DNA of 64,000 bases, taken from positions 151,001 to 215,000 of the forward strand of contig CM051029.1 in the NCBI GenBank assembly GCA_027627225.1, read 5' to 3'. Source of the stretch: Congeria kusceri. Lineage: Eukaryota > Mollusca > Bivalvia > Myida > Dreissenidae. This document shows, in pieces, positions 51,201 through 56,892 of the stretch (positions are counted from its first letter, which is position 1; each line of letters begins with the position of its first letter). The translations under genes were made by a program, and so were the position numbers. The notes below the pieces were generated by a model. It did not search any database and was not told the origin of the DNA. It saw only the letters and a list, made by a program, of their open reading frames with translations.

Positions 51201-52031
51201 ACAAAACTTACCAATTGCATCATTTACTGTCTTTACCGTAAACCCGGGTGGGTCGTTTGCTTGGAGAATGTAGTTCTTCCAAGTTTCAGAGTCCATAGTT
51301 TGGTATAGCTAATGTAAAATTCGATGTTAGTAACCGTTCAGAAAATCATACATATAGAACAACGTGCATTTTATAATAAATTAGGTGTATATTAAATATG
51401 TTTTGGTTGTTGTCGTTGCTTATATTAGTTTTTAGTAGTATCCCCTGAATATTACTAAAATATTACTAAATAGCATTAATTATCCAAATATATGGCACTT
51501 AACCATTATTCTGTTCTGATCCTGTTTGTATTCATCCTTAAGTAACATATCCGTCAATTGATACATGATTAAATACACTATACAATATCGTGATGTTATC
51601 TCATATGCAAAAAAAGGAATTACATGTACCGTATATTTGTCTACAATGACATCTACAGCTATATACTTTCGTGGTTACATTTAGTAAAGTATGAATGGTT
51701 TAATCGTTAAACGTGTTGATTCTATCAAATTGACAACTTCTTTCTACTCACACAGTTGATATTTAATGAAAAATACATTTTCAGTTTGACAAATTCAAAA
51801 TGTTCGACATGGAAAACAAACGCATTGTACATTACGATTAAAAAAAGCTATAGTTTTTTATTATTATTTTAAGATATTGTTTATTAAAATTAAAGCTTGA
51901 TATCTTGTCCAAAAACGCCCTATAAAACATTCACATAATTAGTCAAACAACTGAAAATAGATTCTTTATTGATGCGTAAGAAAGGAACTTACGTGTTTTT
52001 CCGGAGTAAACTTTATCTTTCTCGTTTCCAT
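27072..52031 (-). CDS. SET domain, zinc fingers and Crypton-like tyrosine recombinase fusion gene (24 coding exons, in-frame TAG)
   Basis: The gene was assembled by hand from GT-AG (one GC-AG) splice sites. All phases close and the spliced frame is 3825 bases. Residues about 46-164 form a SET domain of the KMT5A/SET8 type, a SAM-dependent lysine methyltransferase fold (GKGVF, EYAGE, GRFVND, IRFDYG, ending PWR). Residues about 165-458 are a Ser/Thr/Asp/Glu-rich linker in ten small exons. Residues 459-992 lie in one 1602-base exon with two zinc-finger motifs and a tyrosine-recombinase domain (R813, R936, H962, Y971). Then comes a second linker (exons 18-23). Exons 24-25 give a Myb-like W/F-rich segment and a basic tail. 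Codon 715 is TAG, so as written the product ends at 714 residues, before the recombinase core. Crypton recombinases are known to have been domesticated in animals. This exact fusion I infer and cannot confirm. The many introns argue for a host-like gene and not a fresh transposon. Confidence 0.8.
27880..28870. repeat. Intron 24 repeat with about 150-bp tandem units
   Basis: Units containing GTCCTTGTRCTCTGCACTTC, TATATGAAGTTTCATTTGAA and GGCAATAACTCC recur from about 28060 to 28790. The block ends in a GACAGACGGACGGA run and the hairpin-like GAAGTTCCCTTCGGGGGCAT. This is the same class as the repeat at 14780-16541. Confidence 0.7.
28871..29470. repeat. Intron 24 repeat of the 'GGTAGAGGACCA' family
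   Basis: Units carrying GAGCAACTTTGGTAGAG, CATTTCTGTGAAATTAT and a CCCCTCGCGGCCATGTTTTT block are shared with repeats at 40260-40540 and 41890-43320. Open frames on both strands (28969-29530) are parts of this repeat. Confidence 0.6.
29635..29754 (-). CDS. Exon 24: Myb-like W/F-rich segment
   Basis: Acceptor TTGCAG, donor GTAAGA, phases 1 to 1, 120 bases. It encodes KYTTWSKHDTGILNKYF and ends at LDTKGSLP. The aromatic and basic spacing resembles a one-helix Myb/SANT-like motif. It joins exon 25 in frame. Confidence 0.75.
31004..31139 (-). CDS. Exon 23: acidic, Ser/Thr-rich linker
   Basis: Acceptor TCTAG, donor GTTGGT, phases 0 to 1, 136 bases, fully open. It encodes a low-complexity acidic segment (NDERLSDTTITESFSS, then ENEDTDNCSTSDESY). 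No domain is recognised. Confidence 0.7.
31547..31707. repeat. Two direct copies of about 80 bp in intron 22
   Basis: ATGTATAAGAAGTATTAATG and the following 60 bases occur at about 31550 and again at about 31630, with few differences. Confidence 0.8.
31783..31838 (-). CDS. Exon 22: short linker exon
   Basis: Acceptor TTACAG, donor GTAATG, phases 1 to 0, 56 bases. It encodes APYAGLRTNKENARTMEK. Phases match exons 21 and 23. Confidence 0.65.
32485..32688 (-). CDS. Exon 21: linker with charged helix
   Basis: Acceptor CACTAG-like, donor GTAAGC, phases 1 to 1, 204 bases. It encodes FLTAVTDEIVTERVLRQKDE and then HIEEHEVEVRPDKV, ending AWLAVESVLAHVQ. Codon usage looks like real coding sequence. 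No known domain is recognised. Confidence 0.75.
32786..32854 (-). CDS. Exon 20: Ser/Thr/Pro-rich linker
   Basis: Acceptor TTTTAG, donor GTAATT, phases 1 to 1, 69 bases. It encodes QTDAHSSSSKQRSSTPTPHN, a low-complexity spacer. Confidence 0.7.
33094..33132 (-). CDS. Exon 19: 39-base microexon
   Basis: Acceptor TTTCAG, donor GTTTGT, phases 1 to 1. It encodes APLENRSSQSFE. It is symmetric and could be skipped without a frame change. Confidence 0.6.
33251..33319 (-). pseudogene. Duplicate of exon 18 with an in-frame stop (poison exon)
   Basis: It has the same length (69 bases), splice signals and phase as exon 18, and similar flanking intron (shared TGTAAATGTGGAATTTACAA). It contains TAA where exon 18 has a sense codon. 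Inclusion would end the protein. It may be a dead duplicate or a regulatory poison exon. Confidence 0.75.
33468..33536 (-). CDS. Exon 18: linker exon, intact copy
   Basis: Acceptor TTTTAG, donor GTAAAT, phases 1 to 1, 69 bases. It encodes GDTESVDSKSGKSCSQAQS. It follows the large recombinase exon in phase. A tandem copy lies 217 bases downstream. Confidence 0.75.
33803..34510. repeat. GATGCATAATGCCG direct repeats split by a MITE (intron 17)
   Basis: GATGCATAATGCCGKWTGCT occurs at about 33808, 34411 and 34469. The last two are about 58 bases apart and followed by CGGACATAAATTAATATA. A 540-bp TIR element sits between the first and second copies. Confidence 0.7.
33858..34397. mobile_element. 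540-bp pogo/Tigger-like MITE in intron 17
   Basis: The ends CAGTCGATTCCCGATGGCTC and the inverted GGCATTTGGAGTCGACTG are flanked by TA on both sides. CAGTCGA ends with TCGAA words and TA duplication fit the pogo/Tigger branch of Tc1-mariner. There is no coding frame. Confidence 0.7.
34535..36136 (-). CDS. Exon 17: two zinc-finger motifs and tyrosine-recombinase domain, with in-frame TAG
   Basis: 1602 bases, phases 1 to 1, acceptor CATTTAG, donor GTAGGT. The first finger-like motif is CPFCGEFKARLLDHFNTKH (C466, C469, H479, H484), with a shorter loop than canonical C2H2. The second is CGTCKAFLAKRQFYRHKREC (C544, C547, H559, C563), a C2HC type. The core-binding region follows. The catalytic domain has NGRRGGEPSRL (R813), TATKVRHRAATLY (R936; T where classic enzymes have the first His of HxxR), KHMGHS (H962) and the nucleophile in HVYQCP (Y971). 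It ends VGKFLKWLDAG, as I recall for Crypton-like animal proteins. TAG at 35367-35369 (codon 715) is in the same frame as both halves. They are not two genes: the frame is otherwise open throughout, and the apparent second start is a TTG. If the donor is not used, a TAA follows at 34524. Confidence 0.85.
36360..37530. repeat. Intron 16 repeat ending in TCAGGTGAGCTAAAA
   Basis: It contains units with GGYGTTTATGGTCCAGA and CAAACWGTGTAAGTTTG, an ACGACGGACGACG run and the end ACTCAGGTGAGCTAAAATG. It belongs to the dispersed family whose opposite end reads CGCTCACCTGAG. The open frames near 37081-37335 and 36622-36897 are part of it. Confidence 0.6.
37636..37727 (-). CDS. Exon 16: basic linker before the zinc fingers
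   Basis: Acceptor TTTCAG, donor GTAACG, phases 2 to 1, 92 bases. It encodes IKKQRSKSIDRNHSGGHLQT and then HMSRKPISKK, joining GKKPYRPCPFC of exon 17. It is basic and could be a nuclear-localisation-like region. Confidence 0.7.
38089..38170 (-). CDS. Exon 15b: downstream copy of a duplicated exon
   Basis: Acceptor TTTCAG, donor GTAACC, phases 1 to 2, 82 bases, open. It encodes TAGNDMNFVTTEPTSNDVLT and then SDSSDI. It is nearly identical to exon 15a 551 bases upstream. Because it starts in phase 1 and ends in phase 2, using both copies would shift the frame. Only one can be included per transcript, unless one is dead. Confidence 0.7.
38640..38721 (-). CDS. Exon 15a: upstream copy of a duplicated exon
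   Basis: Same length, phases and splice signals as exon 15b. It differs at a few codons (NDRNFVTTESTS in place of NDMNFVTTEPTS; end SNIR in place of SDIG). Flanking intron is duplicated too (TGTTCTTTTCTTGTCAAAGG in both). Both copies are open, so either can join exons 14 and 16 in frame. Confidence 0.65.
38875..39600. repeat. Intron 14 tandem units with TTGACCTTGACC
   Basis: About four units of roughly 165-185 bases carry CACCAACACCGCTTACTACA, CACTTGGATACTTACAC, CCCAATCCACCC and TTGACCTTGACCTAATTTGG. The block is preceded by CCGTCCTTCCGTCCTACCG. Two open frames inside it are artefacts. Confidence 0.75.
39838..40765. repeat. Complete-looking 'GCTCACCTGA' element in intron 14
   Basis: It starts with AACAAGATGGCCACAAGGCC and GGGCGCTCACCTGATG. 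It ends with ATTGTGCTCAGGTGACCTAAA, so the ends are inverted CTCACCTG and CAGGTGAG-like words. The body has degenerate units of the GGTAGA..CATTTCTGTGAAAT family. Confidence 0.65.
40949..41010 (-). CDS. Exon 14: Ser/Thr/Glu-rich linker
   Basis: Acceptor TTCCAG, donor GTACGT, phases 2 to 1, 62 bases. It encodes THNSISGTETSALAENDESA. Confidence 0.65.
41422..41500 (-). CDS. Exon 13: acidic linker
   Basis: Acceptor TTTCAG, donor GTATGT, phases 1 to 2, 79 bases. It encodes QGSDSFVIHQETAEDGSIIL and then NISRE. Confidence 0.7.
41721..41788 (-). CDS. Exon 12: Ser/Thr-rich linker
   Basis: Acceptor TTTCAG, donor GTAAAT, phases 2 to 1, 68 bases. Only one frame is open, encoding SINATKDSISSVPEYHTSGS. 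Confidence 0.65.
41885..43322. repeat. Long 'CTCACCTGAG' element in intron 11
   Basis: It runs from GGTCGCTCACCTGAGTTG to CGTGCTCAGGTGAGCTAAAA, with about seven units of roughly 160 bases (AATTATTTTGAAATCCGGC, CCATATAAGGAAAAATG, GGCCATGTTTTTAACGAATC). An inner 39-base motif GATTTTTAAAGTGTTCAATA is present three times in tandem (42418-42535). It ends beside a GACGACGACGGACGGTG run. Confidence 0.75.
43659..43755 (-). CDS. Exon 11: short coiled-coil-like segment, GC donor
   Basis: Acceptor ATTGTAG, phases 1 to 2, 97 bases. It encodes NAADSKDVVISKLLQEVDRY and then KSLVNELQN, with leucine/isoleucine spacing of a short coiled coil. The donor reads AG then GCAAGT, a standard GC-AG intron start. No GT fits the phase here. 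Confidence 0.7.
43944..43975 (-). CDS. Exon 10: 32-base microexon
   Basis: Acceptor CATGCAG (weak pyrimidine tract), donor GTATGC, phases 2 to 1. It encodes VGQSTTSDAH. It is supported mainly by phase closure with exons 9 and 11. Confidence 0.45.
44610..44670 (-). CDS. Exon 9: linker
   Basis: Acceptor TTGTTACAG, donor GTAAGT, phases 1 to 2, 61 bases. It encodes TFSSKENNLKEVEADNIDV. A second acceptor (ACTTTCAG) ten bases further in would start in phase 2 and does not fit exon 8. Confidence 0.6.
45330..45396 (-). CDS. Exon 8: linker
   Basis: Acceptor TGTACAG, donor GTAATT, phases 0 to 1, 67 bases. Only one frame is open, encoding VVNKKSSQDISGCNERFCEN. Confidence 0.65.
45600..45835. repeat. 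Repeat fragment ending 14 bases from exon 7
   Basis: It contains the run CGACCGACCGACAGACCATC and the phrase ATATAGCCCGCCATCTTCGA, typical of a dispersed bivalve repeat. It lies against the donor of exon 7. Confidence 0.5.
45849..45986 (-). CDS. Exon 7: basic linker
   Basis: Acceptor AATGCAG, donor GTTTGT, phases 0 to 0, 138 bases, fully open. It encodes KRPRGCVISSPIQVEGKHLL and then KKASVVLRRVNLDNTYMG. Confidence 0.7.
46617..46721 (-). CDS. Exon 6: polar linker after the SET domain
   Basis: Acceptor ATTACAG, donor GTATAT, phases 0 to 0, 105 bases. It encodes QSRKGRVLCQFDQGSQHDSQ and then CSVPEKKISSKGNKD. A nearby GTATGT could be an alternative donor but would break phase with exon 7. Confidence 0.6.
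47654..47846 (-). CDS. Exon 5: SET domain, C-terminal half
   Basis: Acceptor TTTCAG, donor GTATAA, phases 2 to 0, 193 bases. It encodes VDATFSKQKGRFVND and then PHLCLFATKHLLPGQEIRFD, ending YGVDDLPWRNQ. This is the SAM-binding/catalytic part of a SET domain. The usual NHS reads ND (N114, D115). The catalytic-type tyrosine in DYG (Y154) is kept, while the first Tyr of YDY is Phe. The layout fits the KMT5A/SET8 branch. Confidence 0.9.
49150..49290. repeat. GC-rich perfect-looking hairpin in intron 4
   Basis: The left arm (TATACGACAGAGCTGGGC, CATCTATAATCGGCCC, TATAACGGCCC) is mirrored by GGGCCGTTATA, GGGCCGATTATAGATG and GGCCCAGCTCTGCCGTATA. Each arm is about 60 bases around the centre CCCGAGGGCC/TCTTG. 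A related AACGGCCTGTAAT end lies near 50090, so it may be the end of a longer element. Confidence 0.75.
50462..50624 (-). CDS. Exon 4: SET domain, N-terminal half
   Basis: Acceptor ATTTCAG, donor GTAAGT, phases 1 to 2, 163 bases. It encodes GKGVFLTEKKQRGCFLMEYA and then GELISKEEGLTREHKYPEH, ending FFKTGKKEW. GKGVF and EYAGE are the first SET motifs. It joins exon 5 as EWCVDAT. Confidence 0.9.
51212..51308 (-). CDS. Exon 3: region before the SET domain
   Basis: Acceptor CATTAG, donor GTAAGT, phases 0 to 1, 97 bases. It encodes LYQTMDSETWKNYILQANDP and then PGFTVKTVNDAI, running into GKGVF. It matches the short pre-SET lead seen in KMT5A-like proteins. Confidence 0.8.
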
Positions 52032-52034
52032 TTT
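51993..52034 (-). CDS. Exon 2: start codon exon
   Basis: Acceptor TTTACAG, donor GTAAGT. The ATG at 52029-52031 has a strong Kozak context (A at -3, G at +4) and encodes METRKIKFTPEKH. The same frame in exon 1 is closed by a TGA with no ATG after it, so this is the first usable start. A later start at MDSETW in exon 3 is the alternative. Confidence 0.75.
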
Positions 52035-52743
52035 CTGTAAAAGATATGTAAATCAACTATTGTTAATGATCGTTAACGAATTTAGTAGCATATTATTTGT
52101 CAGAACTGACTTTTATTGTATTTCATAAGAAGCCAACATGATTCTTATTTAGTCAGCGCGTATAGCTTATTAATGGTATAAACGAAAATTATACATTTTT
52201 CGTGACTATTCGGAAGACAAATGACACATGTTTCGGTAGCGATAAAACTAGCATCTGACAATTTGGATTATTAAATTATTAAAATGTCCAAATGATCATA
52301 CATGGAAAATTGTTATATTGTTTACAAGAATTTCAGCTTGAAATATCAGCATCGATTATTTGATTTATACACTCATGTGTTCATACAAAAATCTATTGAA
52401 AAAAAAATACAAAAGAATTTCGTGTTACTCAGCTGAAATTTTTATAAATAAAAAAAATACAATAATTTCTATTTGGCTTGTTATAACATTTGTTGACTGT
52501 ATTGTTATTGAGAAAACCTTGTCAATAATGTTCGTAACAGAGATCTTTTCCAAAATAAGACAGAAGATCTAATTCGCTAGAGTCTCTATAATATTTTATC
52601 AGATATCTAACTTAAACTTGTTATAACAAAACCATATTGTTCGACTACATAATAAACAAGTAAGTATTATTTCTTTATGAAGCTGAATATCGCAACCTAT
52701 TTTAAATTGATTATTTTATTATTATGATTATTATTATCATTAC

Positions 52744-52985
52744 CTCATTTAATACTGGCGGTAAACCAGTTTGGTGGATGCTCTTTCCTCCGTAAAATCA
52801 AAATATCGTTCCTCCAATTTGGTGCATGTTTGATCACTTCTAGAGATAGTCCACTAAAACGACCGGATTTTCTAACTAACTCTAACGCCGAAATTTCGAA
52901 TACGTCCCTAGTACTTAAACCCAGATAACTCTGCAGGCTTTCTCGAATGTGGATATTAAACATGGCGCTTCTACTTCTAGACTGT
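52744..52985 (-). other. Exon 1 (non-coding for the main product)
   Basis: It begins about 25-30 bases below the TATA box and ends at the donor GTAATG (52738-52743). Apart from its upstream ORF it carries no frame that continues into exon 2. Confidence 0.6.
52745..52963 (-). CDS. 72-codon upstream ORF filling exon 1
   Basis: The ATG at 52961-52963 has G at -3 (moderate context). The frame encodes MFNIHIRESLQSYLGLS, later APNWRNDILILRRKEHPPNW, and stops with TGA at 52745-52747, one base before the exon 1 donor. Upstream ORFs of this kind usually lower translation of the main ORF. The peptide is not recognised. It might instead be a separate small protein. Confidence 0.45.
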   Translation of the reverse strand: MFNIHIRESLQSYLGLSTRDVFEISALELVRKSGRFSGLSLEVIKHAPNWRNDILILRRKEHPPNWFTASIK

Positions 52986-53008
52986 AAATGACGCACAGTG
53001 CTCGATGT

Positions 53009-53015
53009 TTATATA
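53009..53015 (-). promoter_or_regulatory. TATA box
   Basis: TATATAA on the minus strand. Transcription would start near 52980-52985, just upstream of the exon 1 ORF. A repeat with AACGCTCACCTGGG lies about 50 bases further upstream, so little unique promoter sequence exists. Confidence 0.55.
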
Positions 53016-53049
53016 CCTAGCAACCAGATAAGGTCACATTCGAATACAA

Positions 53050-53520
53050 GAAGACCATAATAGCCCAAAACGCTCACCTGGGTATTTGCGAAAGCGACAA
53101 GCATTGCTGTCGTGAACGGTACAAAGAAATTGTATTCAATAATTCGTTTGCTTATAAACTAACATAATTCTTATTAAATTAGATATTGCGTTAACAAATA
53201 CATGTACCGTTCAGCGCATCTCAATATTTGAGAGCTTTTTGTCCAGGGATCCATTGCAGGACATTGCCTCAGTGTACCAGTCTAGCGCAAACAGGAAAAT
53301 ATATAGCTATAACTTTTGACAAAATAGAACAATATGAACCTTTCTTGATATTAGTGCGTAAATGTATCCAAACAAACATGTGGAAAGAATATGACCAACT
53401 GAGACCATTTAGGATTGAGATCACGGTTCATGATTCATTGTTGCAAAAGGGTGACTAATCAGTTACCACAATAGAAAACAAGAGGGCCACGATGGCCCAA
53501 AGCGCTCACCTGAGAACTGG
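53050..53520. repeat. Two 'GCTCACCTG' repeat ends upstream of the promoter
   Basis: GGCCACGATGGCCCAAAGCG followed by CTCACCTGAGAAC is at about 53487. A diverged copy (ATAGCCCAAAACGCTCACCT) is at 53069. The open frame between them (53228-53458) is not recognised. Confidence 0.55.
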
Positions 53521-54600
53521 TACAGATAACGACCACACTGTTGTGACAGGTTTGAAAAATAAGGTATCTGAACAATACGCAAAGGGGGATAGGATCAATT
53601 TTGATTTAAAACATCGGTTAGTGCAATGGGCTAACTAAAGTACAATTTGGGTAATGAATGTGCGGTGTTTTTGCTAATGGTTCTCAAATCATTTTTTCTC
53701 CAACGTCTTACCTGACCCTTCTTCATTAAGTCAGTGACAATTCTGGAAAATACAGAAACAGTAGATTTTGGTGTATTTTTCACAGACAGTTTTGGAGGAT
53801 TAGTTGCAATGCGATAATTGCGATCAGAAGTCCAAAATTATGCGTATCCGCCTAAAATACGCATGACAAGTTCCTAAATACGAATGAATTTAAATTTCAG
53901 TGAGAAAAAAAAACTCATGGTAAAATCCACCATACGTATTGTATTCTATCATCAAGCGTACTTCCATTGCCTACTTCGTATTTTTCGATGAGGTGTTTTA
54001 TAATTGCACTTCAGTGTAAACACAACTGGTTCCTGTCTTTCGTTCACACATTGCCAGGTTTAGCCGGAGCTGTTCAAAATTACAGTCAAAGTCACAAAGA
54101 CGCTGCCTTCTTTTGACGCGCGTCTGCGTGTTGTGTCTTGCAAGTTTGACAGATCATGGAGAGCAAAATGAAAATGCTCGATTGTTTTAAGTCAATATCG
54201 TTGGCAATTAGTTCATATTAATAATCTTATAACTGACTTTATAAAAAGTGTTCAGAAAAAGACACATGATGGTAACAAAAGTTGCTGAAAAGAATGACCA
54301 GCTGGAAAATCAGTTTTCCATGGCTTAGAATTTACAGCAAGAGTGATGCATAAGACTCCAATGAGCATTTGTTATGATGCTTTGAAGGTGATAAAAAATA
54401 CTACCGAAAAAATATTTGTGTGTGAAGTTTACTCATCAACTAAAAATGTCGTGAGTAAAATATCCCTTGACTAAAAAAAATGGCTTTTTTAAATAATTTT
54501 CTGTCAAGTGATGATAAATGATGTTAATGCAGGCTCTGAAGCCATCTGATCAATGTTGCATGTTCAAACAACTGCTTGCAAGGTTTGCAACTGTTAAAAA
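53521..54600. other. Spacer, no gene seen
   Basis: AT-rich with short open frames only. It probably includes the body of the repeat that starts at 53479, since related units follow. Confidence 0.4.
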
Positions 54601-54619
54601 TAAAAAAATTTCAATCAAT

Positions 54620-55160
54620 GTTTATGGTCATACGCAAACTGTGTAAGTTTGGTCAACATTGAATAAAAAATCGTGTGTTCAAGTCAATCATTGATAACTT
54701 GTTGATGTTTTTTTTCCAACCACAAAGGGGCAATAACTCCGGTATTTCTGGCCCGATCGTGCTTATATTCGAATGCACCTGAAGTCTTACGTTGATAGAC
54801 AAACTGTGCATGATTGGTGAAGATAGGATGACACATGAAGTCTCTATCCTGAATTATGTCCATTTGTGTATATTGTTTTCACAAAGGACAATAAATATAG
54901 TGTTTCTGGTCCGATTTTGCTTATATTGGACTTCAAATGTAATCTCATGGCAATAAACAAACTGTGCAAAATTGGTGAAGATTGGATGAAAAATGAAGTC
55001 TCTATCCTGAATAATGTCCATTTTTGTACATTTTTAAAAATAAACAAAGGGCAATAACTCTGATGTTTGAAACAGGATCTGGTCCATATTTGGTATCTGC
55101 AGAGATATGATGGTCATTCACAAACTGTAAAAGTTTGGTTAAGATTGGGTCGAAAATAAA
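54620..55160. repeat. About 175-bp tandem units
   Basis: GAAGTCTCTATCCTGAATWA, ATGTCCATTTKTGTA, AAAGGRCAATAA and GGTCCGATTTTGCTTATATT recur about every 160-190 bases in three units. The open frames near 54844-55057 follow the repeat. Confidence 0.65.
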
Positions 55161-55609
55161 GTCTATATGTTAGAAAAAGGTATTTTTGCACATGTATTTT
55201 CCAGTATCCTAAATCTGTCATCTTGATTTTTTTACAAATACTGATGACACACTAAAACAACCTGAAATATATTTGATTCGCTTTATGAACAGTACTTCGC
55301 TTTAATGTTATCCATTTATCAGTTGCTAACAATGTAGAAAAAATTAACTATACAGGTTGTTTTTTTTCACACACAAAAAAGCCCAAAAGCAGACACCGTG
55401 TCAAATATAACAGGAAATTTGGCTATTGTAAACATTTCATGAAATATTACTTAAAATAAATATTTTTCGAGTATTCGTTCAGTCATGAATATTTTTTTTA
55501 AATCAATTCCAACAAAATAAATAAATAATCCTACCCTAAAGTGCACTTATTATTTAAAACAATAAATCATCGGAAAATATAGACCTACTCGAAATTAGGG
55601 CCTTATATA
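55161..55609. other. AT-rich spacer, nothing seen
   Basis: No frame, repeat or RNA-like signal that I can support. Confidence 0.4.
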
Positions 55610-56892
55610 CGGTGTCCTGTTATCGCCATCGTAGTTTACGCGACATCGACCTGTGCTTATGAAAGGGCTCCGACGCGACGACACGATACACCGACGCGCC
55701 GACACGATACGCCGAAGCCGCGAGACGAAGCGATATAAACGTCGTAATCTCGTGTGTTTTTTTTTCAGATAAGGCTATAAAATTGGGCGAAGATACGACG
55801 AGACGACGTTTATATCGCTTGGGCGCATCGTGTTTAACTCGTGAGAACGCGATGCTAACTCGTGGGAACAAGATGCTTACTCATGGGAACGAACTAACCA
55901 TGTCAAGGGAACGAATTTCGTGGAAATGAGATACTAACTCGAGCGAAAGATTTAGTACCATCTTGCAGCATGATCGTTTTTGTAGGCCATGGTTATTATA
56001 AAAACATATATACGGAAACATTTTATTGGTTATTTAAGTCGTAGGAAAGAAATACTAACTCGTGGGAACGAGATACTAACTCCTTCCCTCGACTTAGTAT
56101 TTCGTTCCGTCGACATAGTATCTCGTTCCCTCGATGTAGTATCTCGTTCTCACGAGTAATTATCTCGTTCCCACGAGTTAGTATCTCGTTCCGACGAGTT
56201 AGAAACTCGTTCCCACGAGTTTGCATCTCGTGGGAACGAAATCAAAGGAGTAGAGCAGGTCTCCTCTGTGCCACCATAATAAATAGATGGACCTACAGAT
56301 ACAAAATTGTACCTACATAAATTTTTTTGTACCTACAGGTATAAATTTATACCCGGACTAAAATTGTACCTGTAGATATATTATCTGACCCAAACCAAAA
56401 TTAAGAAGACAGTCTTATTGCAAGCATTGTTTTTAGTTTTGATGTAAAATACTTCAATGTTAATATTAAATATGTATATCAATAAGAAAATTAAACAAGT
56501 AAACAATTGTGTGTTTTTATAACATTGTTTGATGGCCACGTATATATCTGTAGGAATAATAACGTGCCAACAGTTATATATTTGTACCTGTAGGTATTAA
56601 TTGTACCTGTAGGTATTATTTTAATGTGCCTACAGGTATAAATTCAGACCTATAGCTACACGCGATGCGCCCAAGCGATATAAACGTCGTCTCGTCGTAT
56701 ATCCGCCCAATTTTATAGCCACAGATGAAAAAAACCACACGAGATGGCGACGTTTATATCGCTTTGGCGTATCGTGGGGTCGGCGCTTCGGCGCATCGTC
56801 TCGGCGTTTCGGCGTATCGTGTCGGCGCGTCGGCGCCCTTGCATAAGCACAGGTCAAAGTCGCGAAACTACGATGGCATTTACAGGACACCG
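55610..56892. mobile_element. 1283-bp fold-back element with TA duplication
   Basis: The left end CGGTGTCCTGT and right end ACAGGACACCG are exact inverses flanked by TA on both sides. Long inverted arms run about 55610-55833 and 56658-56892 (CATCGTAGTTT, GATATAAACGTCGT, CCAATTTTATAGCC shared in inverse). Each arm holds a smaller inverted pair (GCGATATAAACGTCGT and its complement). The middle contains palindromic CTCGTGGGAACGAGATACTA repeats (55840-56240) and GTACCTACAGGTATA repeats (56280-56650). No transposase is present. Confidence 0.85.

Noticed and set aside
53228..53458. 76-residue plus-strand frame upstream of the promoter
   Set aside because: It lies between two repeat ends, has no recognised motif and has no splice or promoter support.
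56023..56226. Protein with repeated 'TRGNEIL' motif
   Set aside because: It is produced by the palindromic CTCGTGGGAACGAG repeat in the fold-back core.
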